Below, piece by piece: positions 7,996 through 16,867 of a stretch of DNA of 64,000 nucleotides. How positions within the stretch are numbered: the first letter of the stretch is position 1; the number at the start of each line of letters is the position of its first letter. The DNA comes from Leclercia sp. LSNIH1. Lineage in GTDB: Bacteria > Pseudomonadota > Gammaproteobacteria > Enterobacterales > Enterobacteriaceae. Under the pieces are notes generated by a model. That model had not been told where the DNA came from. It searched no databases and saw nothing but the letters and a program-made list of their open reading frames with translations. The translations under genes and the position numbers were made by a program. The stretch spans positions 1 to 64,000 of the forward strand of contig NZ_CP026167.1 of the NCBI RefSeq assembly GCF_002902985.1, in the 5' to 3' direction.

Positions 7996-9123
7996 ATGGC
8001 TGAAGTGATTTTCAACAAACTGGAAAAGGTCTACTCCAACGGCTTCAAAGCGGTACATGCTATCGACCTTTCAATCGCTGAAGGTGAGTTCATGGTCATC
8101 GTCGGCCCTTCCGGCTGCGCGAAGTCCACTACCCTGCGTATGCTGGCCGGTCTGGAGACCATCAGCGGCGGTGAAGTGCGTATCGGCGATAAAATCGTTA
8201 ACAACCTCGCGCCAAAAGAGCGCGGGATTGCGATGGTGTTCCAGAACTATGCGCTCTACCCACACATGACCGTGCGGGAAAACCTCGCCTTCGGCCTGAA
8301 GCTGAGCAAGCTGCCTAAAGCGCAGATTGAGGCCCAGGTGAACGAAGCGGCAAAAATCCTTGAGCTGGAAGAGCTGCTCGACCGCCTGCCGCGTCAGCTT
8401 TCGGGCGGTCAGGCGCAGCGTGTGGCCGTCGGCCGCGCGATTGTGAAAAAACCAGACGTGTTCCTGTTCGACGAACCGCTCTCCAACCTCGACGCCAAAC
8501 TGCGTGCCTCGATGCGTATCCGTATTTCGGATCTGCACAAGCAGCTGAAGGCTTCCGGCAAACCGGCGACCACCGTCTACGTGACGCACGACCAGACCGA
8601 AGCGATGACCATGGGCGACCGCATCTGCGTGATGAAGCTCGGCCACATCATGCAGGTAGATACCCCGGACAACCTGTATCACAAACCGAAAAACATGTTC
8701 GTCGCGGGCTTTATCGGCTCACCGGAGATGAACATCCGCGCCAGCAAGCTGGTGCAACAGGAGGGCCAACTGGCCCTGACCATCGGCAACCAGACCATGC
8801 CGTTAAGCCCAGAGCTGAAAGAGAAAGTGGCCGGTCACGCGGATAAGGAGATTTTCTACGGCATTCGCCCTGATTTTGTCTCTATCTCCGATGAGCCGTT
8901 CGCTGAAGGTTGCTGCACCGGTGAGATGGTCCGCGCCGAAAATATGGGCCATGAATTCTTTGTTTACCTGAAAGTTGGCGAGTACGAACTGACAGCCCGA
9001 ATTCCTTCCGATGAAGCTAAACCCATGATCAACAAGGGCCTTCACCGTAAGGTTTACTTTAAGTTTGATATGAATAAGTGTCATATTTTTGACGCAAAAA
9101 CTGAACAGAACATCTCTCTTTAA
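7996..9123 (+). CDS. togA: Oligogalacturonide ABC transporter ATPase TogA
   Basis: This 375-residue MalK/UgpC-type ATPase powers the Tog importer. The Walker A is GPSGCAKST (residues 37-45), the signature motif is LSGGQAQR, the Walker B is VFLFDEPLSNLDA, and the switch histidine is in VTHDQTEAM. A C-terminal regulatory OB-type domain starts at about residue 240. The second-last Walker A glycine is replaced by alanine (A42), unusual for this family although the catalytic lysine and serine are kept. An AGAGGGAAA ribosome binding site precedes the ATG. Confidence 0.93.
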   Translation: MAEVIFNKLEKVYSNGFKAVHAIDLSIAEGEFMVIVGPSGCAKSTTLRMLAGLETISGGEVRIGDKIVNNLAPKERGIAMVFQNYALYPHMTVRENLAFGLKLSKLPKAQIEAQVNEAAKILELEELLDRLPRQLSGGQAQRVAVGRAIVKKPDVFLFDEPLSNLDAKLRASMRIRISDLHKQLKASGKPATTVYVTHDQTEAMTMGDRICVMKLGHIMQVDTPDNLYHKPKNMFVAGFIGSPEMNIRASKLVQQEGQLALTIGNQTMPLSPELKEKVAGHADKEIFYGIRPDFVSISDEPFAEGCCTGEMVRAENMGHEFFVYLKVGEYELTARIPSDEAKPMINKGLHRKVYFKFDMNKCHIFDAKTEQNISL

Positions 9124-9136
9124 TGGAGTTATAAAA

Positions 9137-10426
9137 ATGAAAAAAGTGCTTTTAAGCGCCGTTATCTCCGCTACCTTTGGAATGAGTGCCCTACCCACTT
9201 TTGCTGCGGACAGCACCGATCTGCGTATGTCCTGGTGGGGCGGCAATGGCCGTCACCAGGTCACGCTGAAAGCCCTGGAAGAGTTCCACAAACAGCACCC
9301 GGATATTAACGTGAAGTCGGAATACACCGGCTGGGATGGTCACCTCTCGCGTCTGACCACGCAGATTGCGGGCGGCACCGAGCCGGACGTGATGCAGACT
9401 AACTGGAACTGGCTGCCGATCTTCTCTAAAACCGGCGACGGCTTCTACGACCTGAACAAAATGAAAGATGTGATCGATCTGTCCCAGTTCGATCCAAAAG
9501 AGCTGCAGTCGACCACGGTCAACGGCAAGCTGAACGGTATTCCGATCTCCGTGACCGCGCGCGTCTTCTACTTCAACGATGAAACCTGGAAAAAAGCGGG
9601 CGTCGAATACCCGAAAACCTGGGATGAGCTGATGGCGGCGGGTAAAGCCTTCGAGAGCAAACTGGGTAAACAGTACTACCCGGTTATTCTCGAGCACCAG
9701 GATACCCTGGCGCTGCTGAACTCCTACATGATCCAGAAGTACAACATCCCGGCGGTGGACGAGAAGGCGAAAAAATTCTCCTACACCAAAGAGCAGTGGG
9801 TTGAGTTCTTCCAGACCTATAAAAAGCTGATCGACAGCCATGTCATGCCGGACACCAAGTACTATGCGTCGTTCGGTAAGAGCAACATGTATGAGATGAA
9901 GCCGTGGATCGAGGGTGAATGGGGCGGCACCTATATGTGGAACTCTACCATCAAAAAATATTCCGACAACCTGAAGCCACCAGCGAAGCTGGAGCTGGGC
10001 AGCTACCCAATGCTGCCGGGTGCAACCGATGCGGGTCTGTTCTTCAAGCCAGCACAGATGCTCTCTATCGGTAAATCGACCAAGAACCCGGAAGCGGCCG
10101 CGAAAGTGATCAACTTCCTGCTGAACAGCAAAGAAGGTGTTGAGACGCTGGGCCTGGAGCGTGGCGTACCGCTGAGCAAAGTGGCGGTGAAATACCTGAC
10201 CGAAAACGGCGCTATCAAAGAGGACGATCCGGCGGTTGCGGGTCTGCGTCTGGCGCAGTCTCTGCCAGCGAAACTCTCTGTGTCGCCATACTTTGATGAC
10301 CCGCAGATCGTGGCACAGTTCGGTACCTCGCTGCAGTACATCGACTATGGCCAGAAAACCGTTGAAGAGACCGCCGCTGACTTCCAGCGTCAGGCTGAAC
10401 GTATCCTGAAACGCGCAATGCGCTAA
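9137..10426 (+). CDS. togB: Oligogalacturonide periplasmic binding protein TogB
   Basis: This 429-residue solute-binding protein starts MKKVLLSAVISATFGMSALP; a Sec signal peptide is probably cut after about residue 23 (TFA-ADS). The mature part is a family-1 extracellular binding protein that would deliver oligogalacturonides to TogM/TogN. The open frame extends 16 codons upstream into togA, but GGAGTT 8 nt before 9137 and the signal peptide fix the start there. It is the last tog gene, followed by a terminator and then an ogl gene in the same direction. Confidence 0.92.
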   Translation: MKKVLLSAVISATFGMSALPTFAADSTDLRMSWWGGNGRHQVTLKALEEFHKQHPDINVKSEYTGWDGHLSRLTTQIAGGTEPDVMQTNWNWLPIFSKTGDGFYDLNKMKDVIDLSQFDPKELQSTTVNGKLNGIPISVTARVFYFNDETWKKAGVEYPKTWDELMAAGKAFESKLGKQYYPVILEHQDTLALLNSYMIQKYNIPAVDEKAKKFSYTKEQWVEFFQTYKKLIDSHVMPDTKYYASFGKSNMYEMKPWIEGEWGGTYMWNSTIKKYSDNLKPPAKLELGSYPMLPGATDAGLFFKPAQMLSIGKSTKNPEAAAKVINFLLNSKEGVETLGLERGVPLSKVAVKYLTENGAIKEDDPAVAGLRLAQSLPAKLSVSPYFDDPQIVAQFGTSLQYIDYGQKTVEETAADFQRQAERILKRAMR

Positions 10427-10441
10427 TTCCCATACGTTATC

Positions 10442-10476
10442 AATACCCTACCGTTATGCGGTGGGGTATTTTTTTA
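10442..10476 (+). terminator. Terminator or attenuator between togB and ogl
   Basis: AATACCCTACCG and CGGTGGGGTATT form a hairpin around TTATG, followed by a run of seven T. It lies 16 bp after togB and 17 bp before the next gene. I see no KdgR box between it and that gene, so ogl expression here probably depends on read-through. Confidence 0.8.
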
Positions 10477-10492
10477 TCTGAAGGAACATACT

Positions 10493-11620
10493 ATGAAAGG
10501 AAAAATCATTCCCCTGCGTTTTCGACCTCGTCAGGACAGTGAAACCGGACACGAGGTGATCCGCCTGACGCCCCCGCACATCATCTGTCACCGTAACTAC
10601 TTCTATCAAAAATGTTTTACCCGTGATGGCAGCAAGCTCATCTTTGGCGGCGCCTTTGAGGGCCACTGGAACTACTATCTGCTGGACATTGCGCAGCAGC
10701 AGGCGATCCAGCTTACCGAGGGCCCCGGAGATAACACCTTTGGCGGCTTCCTCTCCACGGACGATCGCTCGCTGTGGTATGTGAAAAACAGCCGCGAACT
10801 GCGGCGCGTCGACCTCGGGAGTCTGGAGGAGTATGTGGTCTATGAGGTCGATGACGACTGGGTGGCCTACGGTACCTGGGTGGCGAACTCGGACTGCACG
10901 AAGCTGGTAGGTATCGAGATTAAAAAAAGCGACTGGCAGCCGCTCACCGACTGGAGCAAATTCCGCGCGTTTTACTTTACCCACCCGGAATGCCGCCTGA
11001 TCAATATCGACCTGCAAACCGGCGAACGCCGCGTGATTTTGCAGGAAAAGCGCTGGCTCGGACACCCGATCTACCGTCCTTTTGACGATAATACCGTGGC
11101 GTTTTGTCACGAAGGGCCACGGGATGCGATCGACGCCCGCATGTGGCTGATTAACGAGGATGGCAGCAATCTGCGCAAGGTGCGCCAGCATGCTGAGGGG
11201 GAGAGTTTTACCCACGAGTTCTGGGTGCCTGACGGCTCCGCGCTCTATTACGTGGCGCACAAGGAGAACGATCCTCAGCGCTATCTGTTCAGCGCCGATC
11301 CCGCCACCCTGGAAAATCGCCAGCTGATGGCGATCCCGCCCTGCTCCCATCTGATGAGTAACCACGACGGGTCGCTGATCGTCGGCGACGGCGCGCCACA
11401 TAATACCGGCAATATCAGCCTGAACGACCCCTTTATCTGGGTGTTCGATATTGCCAAAGGCACGCAAACCGCCGTCTGTCAGCACAATACCAGCTGGAAA
11501 GTGCTCGACGGCGACCGCCAGGTGACCCATCCGCATCCGTCGTTTTCACCGGATAATCAGTGGGTGCTCTATACCTCCGACGAAGAAGGGATGCCGGCGC
11601 TGTACCTCGCCCGGGTGTAA
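10493..11620 (+). CDS. ogl: Oligogalacturonate lyase, paralogue 1 (PL22)
   Basis: Ogl is a cytoplasmic Mn-dependent lyase that cuts digalacturonate and short oligomers into unsaturated galacturonate and DKI. The 375-residue seven-bladed propeller keeps the residues known from the Yersinia enzyme: H241 in THEFWVP, R216 in DARMWL, H286 in CSHLMSN, and Q343, H346, H348 in QVTHPHPSF. It is shorter than the second copy at 15539, with a truncated N-terminus and C-terminus, and is about two-thirds identical to it by eye. It sits at the end of the tog operon, so uptake and cleavage are linked. An AAGGAA precedes the start. Confidence 0.9.
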   Translation: MKGKIIPLRFRPRQDSETGHEVIRLTPPHIICHRNYFYQKCFTRDGSKLIFGGAFEGHWNYYLLDIAQQQAIQLTEGPGDNTFGGFLSTDDRSLWYVKNSRELRRVDLGSLEEYVVYEVDDDWVAYGTWVANSDCTKLVGIEIKKSDWQPLTDWSKFRAFYFTHPECRLINIDLQTGERRVILQEKRWLGHPIYRPFDDNTVAFCHEGPRDAIDARMWLINEDGSNLRKVRQHAEGESFTHEFWVPDGSALYYVAHKENDPQRYLFSADPATLENRQLMAIPPCSHLMSNHDGSLIVGDGAPHNTGNISLNDPFIWVFDIAKGTQTAVCQHNTSWKVLDGDRQVTHPHPSFSPDNQWVLYTSDEEGMPALYLARV

Positions 11621-11623
11621 AAA

Positions 11624-11690
11624 AGCCGGGTGGCGGCTGCGCCTTACCCGGCCTACAAAACCCCATGCCCGGCAAGCGCCGCCGGGCAAT
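11624..11690. repeat. REP pair (BIME-type) between ogl and araE
   Basis: A REP unit GCCGGGTGGCGGCTGCGCC...ACCCGGCCTAC is followed by a second, inverted, shorter palindrome (GCCCGGC...GCCGGGC). They fill the gap between the convergent ogl and araE ends and may act as a two-way terminator. Confidence 0.85.
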
Positions 11691-11693
11691 CTG

Positions 11694-13109
11694 TTATACC
11701 CCAATATTCCGTAACTTCTCCCCTGTCATCAGCTTGCGCTCAATGTGCTCCAGGGTGACGCCTTTCGTTTCCGGAACCAGCCAGAAGGTGATGCCAATAA
11801 ATGCCACGTTCAGCACCGTATAAAGCCAGAAGGTTCCCGCCGCGCCGATCGCATCCAGCAGGGTCAGGAAGGTGGCGCCAATGATCATGTTCGACACCCA
11901 GTTAGTTGTGGTGGAACAGGTGATCCCAAAGTCGCGGCATTTCAGGGGCTGAATTTCTGAGCAGAGGATCCACACCACCGGCGCGGCACTCATCGCGTAA
12001 CCGGCGATGCACATCATCGTCATACCCACGGACAACCAGGATAAGCCGCTGGACGCCGTACCGTTATCAAACTGCATCAGACAATAGCCCAGAATCAGCG
12101 TCCCCAGCGCCATCACGCTGAAACCAATTTTAAGGGCAGGCTTACGGCCCGCTTTATCGACGGTAAATACTGCAATAAAGGTGGCAAACATAAAGGTCAG
12201 CCCCACCACCAGCGTGGCGATCATCTGCTGCTCGGTAGTGGTGAATCCGGCCATTTTAAAAATACGTGGCGCGTAATACATGATGATGTTCATGCCGGTA
12301 AACTGCTGCATCGCCTGCAGCAGCATGCCGAGAAATACCGCACGGCGCACGTTGCGGTTGACTTTGAACAACGACCAGCCCCCCTGTTTAAGCTTGAGGC
12401 TTTCGCGGATCTCGTTCAGCTCTTCACGCGCTTTCTCAGAGGTATCGCGCAGCATCCGCAGCACTTCTTCCGCCTCGACGTGTCGTCCTTTTTGCGCCAG
12501 CCACCGTGGACTGTTGGGCAAAAAAATCACCAGCACAATCAGCAATATTGCCGGTAATGCCAGTACACCCAGCATGGCGCGCCAGTTGCCGCTGTAGCTG
12601 AAATACGTATCAGAAAGAAAGGCCAGCACAATTCCGAGGGTCACCATCAGCTGGTACATGCTGATCATTTTGCCGCGCACGTCCTCGCTCGCCATCTCTG
12701 ACAGATAAAGGGGGGCGGTATAGGAGGCAATACCCACGGCCACGCCCAGCAGCACGCGAGAAAGCAGTAACGCTTCAACGCCTGTGGCAAATGCGGAACC
12801 CAATGAGCCGACCACAAACAGAATGGCTCCCACCATCAGGCTATATTTTCGGCCCAGGCGGAACGAGAGCCAGCCATTGAACAAGGCTCCCACGGCTGCG
12901 CCCAGCATCATACTGCTCACCACCCACTCCTGCAGGCGATTGCTGAGCGTAAAGTGATCGGTGATAAAGGGTAACGCACCGGCAATGACGCCGATATCCA
13001 GCCCAAACAGTAAACCGGCTACCGCCGCGGACACAGAAACAAACAGGTTCATCCTTCGGGTATCACGAAGGGCGCGGGGCATAAAGGTAGAGTCATTTAT
13101 AGATGTCAT
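11694..13109 (-). CDS. araE: Arabinose-proton symporter AraE
   Basis: AraE is a major-facilitator sugar porter with 12 membrane helices that imports L-arabinose with a proton. The 471-residue protein is almost collinear with E. coli AraE. Sugar-porter signatures are present: GRKYSLM after helix 2, PNSPRWLA after helix 6, and [12 protein letters not shown] at the C-terminus. It keeps its E. coli position before kduD-kduI although new pectin genes have been placed on both sides. Its promoter shows AraC and CRP sites. Arabinose is a common pectin side-chain sugar, so the link with the kdg genes makes metabolic sense. Confidence 0.97.
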   Translation of the reverse strand: MTSINDSTFMPRALRDTRRMNLFVSVSAAVAGLLFGLDIGVIAGALPFITDHFTLSNRLQEWVVSSMMLGAAVGALFNGWLSFRLGRKYSLMVGAILFVVGSLGSAFATGVEALLLSRVLLGVAVGIASYTAPLYLSEMASEDVRGKMISMYQLMVTLGIVLAFLSDTYFSYSGNWRAMLGVLALPAILLIVLVIFLPNSPRWLAQKGRHVEAEEVLRMLRDTSEKAREELNEIRESLKLKQGGWSLFKVNRNVRRAVFLGMLLQAMQQFTGMNIIMYYAPRIFKMAGFTTTEQQMIATLVVGLTFMFATFIAVFTVDKAGRKPALKIGFSVMALGTLILGYCLMQFDNGTASSGLSWLSVGMTMMCIAGYAMSAAPVVWILCSEIQPLKCRDFGITCSTTTNWVSNMIIGATFLTLLDAIGAAGTFWLYTVLNVAFIGITFWLVPETKGVTLEHIERKLMTGEKLRNIGV

Positions 13110-13169
13110 ATTTTCCTGCCTGAACAGCGTAAGACGTTAATCGAAATTACGAGAAACCCTAAAAATGTG

Positions 13170-13207
13170 TCAGGTCGTATAACGTGAAAATATGGATTTT
13201 TCAGCTA
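13170..13207 (-). promoter_or_regulatory. AraC binding site pair of araE (I1-I2 type)
   Basis: Read on the minus strand, TAGCTGAAAAATCCATA (13191-13207) fits the AraC half-site TAGC-N7-TCCATA exactly. Exactly 21 bp further downstream a second half-site ends in ACCTGA (13170-13175), as in the araI2 site of E. coli. A CTGACA -35-like sequence overlaps it and a TAATTT -10-like sequence follows after about 18 bp. This is the direct-repeat layout AraC uses to activate transcription with arabinose. Confidence 0.78.
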
Positions 13208-13220
13208 GCAAGGTTCGAAC

Positions 13221-13236
13221 TGTGATGGACATTACA
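13221..13236 (-). promoter_or_regulatory. CRP site of araE
   Basis: TGTGATGGACATTACA matches TGTGA-N6-TCACA at 9 of 10 positions. It lies just upstream of the AraC sites, the order expected for an AraC-CRP activated promoter. Confidence 0.78.
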
Positions 13237-13377
13237 CTTTAAAACAAGCGTGAAAATTACTCAATTATTGTTAACTGGCTGATTTATGGAAATTAAATGT
13301 GTGATCCATGCAATTTTCGTAAAATGCTTATGGATTTTTCTATTTTTTCTATATGGACAATAGCTTATCCAGGTCAA
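13237..13377. other. AT-rich spacer between araE control sites and the kduD terminator
   Basis: The whole gap 13110-13423 has no gene. Beyond the araE control sites this part is AT-rich and I see no ORF with a ribosome binding site. It has two further TATGGA sequences (13329 and 13352) that resemble AraC half-sites in part, but their 23-bp spacing does not fit. Confidence 0.4.
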
Positions 13378-13410
13378 AAAAAACCTCCGCCCTGGGGCAG
13401 AGGTTTTTTG
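13378..13410 (-). terminator. Terminator after kduD
   Basis: AACCTCTGCCCC and the matching AGGGCGGAGGTT form a strong hairpin on the minus strand, followed by TTTTTT. It closes the kduI-kduD unit 14 bp after the kduD stop. Flanking A and T runs mean it could work in both directions. Confidence 0.88.
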
Positions 13411-13423
13411 ACCTGAGCAGGAA

Positions 13424-14185
13424 TTAACGCGCCAGCCAGCCGCCATCAACCGCTACGGTGTAGCCATTGATATAGTCAGATGCGCTGGAGGCCAGGAACA
13501 CCACCGGCCCCATCAGATCGCTTGGCAGACCCCAACGACCCGCAGGGATACGCTCGAGGATAGCTGCGCTACGCTCTTCGTCAGCACGTAGCTGCTGGGT
13601 GTTGTTGGTGGCCATGTAGCCCGGCGCAATGGCGTTTACGTTGATGTTGTGCTGCGCCCATTCGTTCGCCAGCAGACGGGTTACGCCCATAACGCCGCTC
13701 TTGGAAGCGGTATAAGAAGGCACACGGATGCCGCCCTGGAAGGAGAGCATGGAGGCGATGTTAATGATTTTGCCGCCGTTGCCCTGCGCGATGAAGTGCT
13801 TCGCCGCCGCCTGAGACATGAAGAATACGCTCTTGATGTTCAGGTTCATGACGTCATCCCAGTCCTGCTCGCTGAAGTTGATCGCATCTTCACGACGGAT
13901 CAGACCGGCGTTGTTCACCAGAATGTCGATTTTACCGAATTCCGCAACCGCACGGTCAAGCAGCTCAGGGATAGCGTCGATCTTACGCAGGTCAGCGGTC
14001 AGGCTCAGGAAACGACGGCCCAGCGCGGTTACACGCTCGATGGTCTCCTGCGGCTCAACGATGTTGATCCCCACGATGTCGCAGCCCGCTTCTGCCAGCC
14101 CCAACGCCATGCCCTGACCGAGGCCAGTGTCACAACCGGTCACAACCGCAACTTTACCTTGCAAAGAAAATGCATCCAGAATCAT
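13424..14185 (-). CDS. kduD: 2-dehydro-3-deoxy-D-gluconate 5-dehydrogenase KduD
   Basis: KduD reduces DKII (2,5-diketo-3-deoxygluconate) to 2-keto-3-deoxygluconate with NADH, the last step before KdgK. The 253-residue short-chain dehydrogenase has TGCDTGLGQG as cofactor loop (residues 16-25), NNAG at about 90, and the catalytic Ser and YTASK motif near 143-160. It is nearly identical in layout to E. coli KduD. It follows kduI in the same direction after a 62-bp gap and ends at a terminator. Confidence 0.97.
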   Translation of the reverse strand: MILDAFSLQGKVAVVTGCDTGLGQGMALGLAEAGCDIVGINIVEPQETIERVTALGRRFLSLTADLRKIDAIPELLDRAVAEFGKIDILVNNAGLIRREDAINFSEQDWDDVMNLNIKSVFFMSQAAAKHFIAQGNGGKIINIASMLSFQGGIRVPSYTASKSGVMGVTRLLANEWAQHNINVNAIAPGYMATNNTQQLRADEERSAAILERIPAGRWGLPSDLMGPVVFLASSASDYINGYTVAVDGGWLAR

Positions 14186-14247
14186 TTTTTATCCTTAGTC
14201 TTTCAGCGCCTGAACGAACAGGCAAGTTTATGCTTAACTGTCCGCGA

Positions 14248-15084
14248 CTAGCGCAGATCCTTAACGGCAACGTGGTCCATATCATCGAAGACCTGGTTTT
14301 CACCTACCATGCCCCAGATGAAGGTATAGGCACGCGAGCCTACGCCGGAGTGAATAGACCAGCTTGGAGAGATGACCGCCTGCTCGTTATGCATCACGAT
14401 ATGGCGTGTCTCCTGCGGCTGACCCATCATATGGAATACACAGGCGTCTTCTTCCATATTGAAGTAGAAGTACACTTCCATGCGGCGCTCGTGGGTATGG
14501 CACGGCATGGTGTTCCACAGGTTGCCTGGCTCAAGCTCGGTCAGGCCCATGCTGAGCTGGCAGGTTTCCAGCACATCTGGAACGAAGTATTTGTTGATGG
14601 TGCGGCGGTTGCTGGTGAGGTTGTCACCCAGGGTGACCGGAGCAACGTCTGCCGGGGTCACTTTTTTGGTTGGGTAGGTAGTATGTGCCGGGGCGCAGTT
14701 GTAGTAGAACTTCGCCGGTTTGTTGCTATCGACGCTGGCAAATACCACTTCCTGTGCGCCTTTCCCGACGTACAACGCATCGCGATGGCCGATCTCATAG
14801 CACTGACCGTCAACGGTAATAGTGCCCGGGCCGCCAATGTTGATCACGCCCAACTCGCGACGCTCCAGGAAGAAGCTGACGCCGAGCTGCTTGCCCACTT
14901 CCCCACCCACAGAAACCGTTTTGGCAACTGGCATAATGCCGCCAACGATGATGCGGTCAATGTGGCTGTACACCATGGTGTATTCATCTGCGACAAACAC
15001 TTTCTCGACTAAAAACTCATCACGCAGACCCTGGGTATCCAGCGTTTTTGCATGCGCGCTGTGGATGCTTTGTCTGACTTCCAC
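14248..15084 (-). CDS. kduI: 5-keto-4-deoxyuronate isomerase KduI
   Basis: KduI isomerises DKI to DKII in pectin and hexuronate catabolism. The 278-residue cupin has the E. coli length and keeps the zinc cluster: [12 protein letters not shown] holds two histidines and the glutamate (about H196, H198, E203), and SWSIHSGVG holds the fourth ligand (about H245). GGAGG lies about 7 nt before the ATG. It is the first gene of the kduI-kduD unit, with two KdgR-like boxes upstream, and diverges from the second ogl. Confidence 0.97.
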   Translation of the reverse strand: MEVRQSIHSAHAKTLDTQGLRDEFLVEKVFVADEYTMVYSHIDRIIVGGIMPVAKTVSVGGEVGKQLGVSFFLERRELGVINIGGPGTITVDGQCYEIGHRDALYVGKGAQEVVFASVDSNKPAKFYYNCAPAHTTYPTKKVTPADVAPVTLGDNLTSNRRTINKYFVPDVLETCQLSMGLTELEPGNLWNTMPCHTHERRMEVYFYFNMEEDACVFHMMGQPQETRHIVMHNEQAVISPSWSIHSGVGSRAYTFIWGMVGENQVFDDMDHVAVKDLR

Positions 15085-15127
15085 ATTAACCTCCAGAATT
15101 TATCGGCCGCGACGGCCTGGATAATTA

Positions 15128-15149
15128 ACAAAACGGTGTTCCGTTTTCA
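15128..15149 (-). promoter_or_regulatory. KdgR-like palindrome proximal to kduI
   Basis: AAAACGGTGTTCCGTTTT is a perfect palindrome of 7-bp arms around TGTT. It deviates from the usual GTTTC arm but has the AAAC-N-TGTT core. It lies 44 bp upstream of the kduI start. Confidence 0.6.
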
Positions 15150-15193
15150 TGATGAGAACATATTATCTGCTGTGAAATAGGTTTTCAATTACA

Positions 15194-15214
15194 TTCAAAA
15201 CGATGTTTCACTTT
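15194..15214 (-). promoter_or_regulatory. KdgR box upstream of kduI
   Basis: TTCAAAACGATGTTTCACTT keeps a consensus TGTTTCA arm and differs in the other arm by one base from the kdgF box. It is about 110 bp upstream of kduI and probably overlaps its promoter. Confidence 0.75.
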
Positions 15215-15436
15215 TTCTGTATGATAATCTCAAAACTGTAGTTCCGATCACGATTGTCAGGGAGTTGACAAGCTTTTCTTAGATTATTTTTTTAAATCCA
15301 GTCACTTATTTTTCATATTAAACAAAAGGTTATAAAAAAATAAAAAATGGATGAGGTCATGAGAAAAAACTTAACAAAATTAATCATATTGATGAATCAG
15401 CACGCTTTTCCTTCAGAAGTGCGCCACCAGTCACAC

Positions 15437-15457
15437 ACAGTGAAACATTGTTTTGAT
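15437..15457 (+). promoter_or_regulatory. KdgR box upstream of the second ogl
   Basis: AGTGAAACATTGTTTTGAT has a full consensus left arm TGAAACATTGTTT. It lies about 80 bp before the ogl start. Confidence 0.8.
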
Positions 15458-15538
15458 ATTTTAACACCCAGTTTTTAAACTCATATTTACCGATCGGACC
15501 GCAGGCGCGATCCTGCCGTCGAATTCAAGGAGCGCATC

Positions 15539-16714
15539 ATGGCAAAAGGTATGCGGGTCAAACTGAACTATGAGGTCAGCCGCGATCCGGATACAGGCGT
15601 GGAAGTGACCCGCCTGACCCCCCCTGAAGTTACCTGTCACCGTAACTACTTCTATCAAAAGTGCTTTTTCAACGATGGCAGCCACCTGCTGTTTGCGGGT
15701 GAATTCGATGGCCACTGGAACTACTATCTGCTGGATCTGAAAAACGCCGAAGCGGTGCAGTTAACCGAAGGCGCAGGCGATAACACCTTTGGCGGCTTCC
15801 TCTCACCGGATGATAAATCCCTCTATTACGTTAAGAATGATCGCACCCTGCGGGAAGTCAATCTGACCACCCTAGAGGAGCGTGAAGTCTATCGCGTCAG
15901 CGACGACTGGGTCGGCTATGGCACCTGGGTGGCCAACAGCGACTGCACCAAACTGGTGGGCATCGAAATTGCGAAGAGCGACTGGACGCCGCTCAACGAC
16001 TGGAAAATCTTCCACGACTTCTTCCATAAAGGCCCACACTGCCGCCTGCTGAGGGTCGATCTGCAGACCGGTGAAAGCAGCGTAATCCATGAAGAGAAGA
16101 ACTGGCTGGGCCACCCGATTTACCGTCCGTTTGACGACAGTACCGTCGCGTTCTGTCATGAAGGCCCGCACGATCTGGTGGATGCCCGTATGTGGATGGT
16201 CAACGAAGACGGCAGCAACGTTCGCAAGGTGAAAGAGCACGCCGCAGGCGAAAGCTGCACCCATGAATTCTGGGTACCGAATGGCTCAGCGCTGGTCTAT
16301 GTCTCTTACCTGAAAGGTGAGCAAGGACGTACCGTGTATAGCTTCAATCCGGATACCGGTGAGAACCGCGCGGTCATGAAGATGCCTGCCTGTTCACACC
16401 TGATGAGTAACTTTGACGGCACGCTGCTGGTCGGTGATGGTTCCGGTACGCCGGTCGATGTGAAAGATACCAGCGGCTATACCATCGATAACGATCCGTA
16501 TCTTTATGCATTCGACGTGGCGAAAGAGGCGTATTTCCGTATCGCGCGTCACGATACCTCCTGGGCAACCGTGGCAAACAGCCGTCAGGTCACTCACCCG
16601 CACCCCTCCTTTACCCCGGATGATAAAGCGGTGCTGTTTAGTTCCGATAAAGATGGCAAACCTGCTCTCTATATTGCGAAGCTTCCTGAGCAACCAGAAC
16701 TGTTGCGAGAATAA
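15539..16714 (+). CDS. ogl: Oligogalacturonate lyase, paralogue 2 (PL22, canonical)
   Basis: This 391-residue copy is the one closest to characterised Ogl enzymes. The catalytic H242 (THEFWVP), R217 (DARMWM), and Mn ligands H287 (CSHLMS), Q350, H353 and H355 (QVTHPHPSF) fall at exactly the residue numbers I recall for the Yersinia enzyme. Reaction and place are as for the copy at 10493. It has its own promoter region with a KdgR box and its own terminator, so unlike the tog-linked copy it is a single-gene unit. An AAGGAGCG ribosome binding site precedes the ATG. Confidence 0.95.
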   Translation: MAKGMRVKLNYEVSRDPDTGVEVTRLTPPEVTCHRNYFYQKCFFNDGSHLLFAGEFDGHWNYYLLDLKNAEAVQLTEGAGDNTFGGFLSPDDKSLYYVKNDRTLREVNLTTLEEREVYRVSDDWVGYGTWVANSDCTKLVGIEIAKSDWTPLNDWKIFHDFFHKGPHCRLLRVDLQTGESSVIHEEKNWLGHPIYRPFDDSTVAFCHEGPHDLVDARMWMVNEDGSNVRKVKEHAAGESCTHEFWVPNGSALVYVSYLKGEQGRTVYSFNPDTGENRAVMKMPACSHLMSNFDGTLLVGDGSGTPVDVKDTSGYTIDNDPYLYAFDVAKEAYFRIARHDTSWATVANSRQVTHPHPSFTPDDKAVLFSSDKDGKPALYIAKLPEQPELLRE

Positions 16715-16745
16715 TGTTTGTGTTTGTGTTCCTGTAACTGGCCTT

Positions 16746-16771
16746 GCCCTCCTTTATGGAGGGCTTTTTTT
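16746..16771 (+). terminator. Terminator after the second ogl
   Basis: GCCCTCC and GGAGGGC pair around TTTAT, followed by seven T. It is 31 bp after the ogl stop. Confidence 0.92.
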
Positions 16772-16817
16772 ATCCGCTGATAAGGCATAAAGCGCAAAAA
16801 TAATACATTACAGACGC

Positions 16818-16845
16818 AAAAAAACCGGCTCCTGAGAGCCGGTTT
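16818..16845 (-). terminator. Terminator after kdgM
   Basis: On the minus strand AACCGGCTC and GAGCCGGTT pair around TCAG, followed by TTTTT. It ends kdgM transcription and lies back to back with the ogl terminator. Confidence 0.9.
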
Positions 16846-16867
16846 ATCCCGGAGGTATTGCTTATTA

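Larger units (their letters stand above)
15085..15538. promoter_or_regulatory. Divergent control region between kduI and ogl
   Basis: The 454-bp gap holds no gene. It carries three KdgR-like boxes (15128, 15194, 15437): two nearer kduI and one nearer ogl. A CRP-like sequence TGTAG-N6-TCACG at 15237-15252 matches 7 of 10 positions. The middle (15260-15400) is very AT-rich. ogl begins with AAGGAGCG about 7 nt before its ATG. Confidence 0.65.

Noticed and set aside
13329..13357. Second AraC site pair upstream of araE
   Set aside because: Two TATGGA motifs occur but are 23 bp apart and lack the TAGC part; the exact pair is at 13170-13207.
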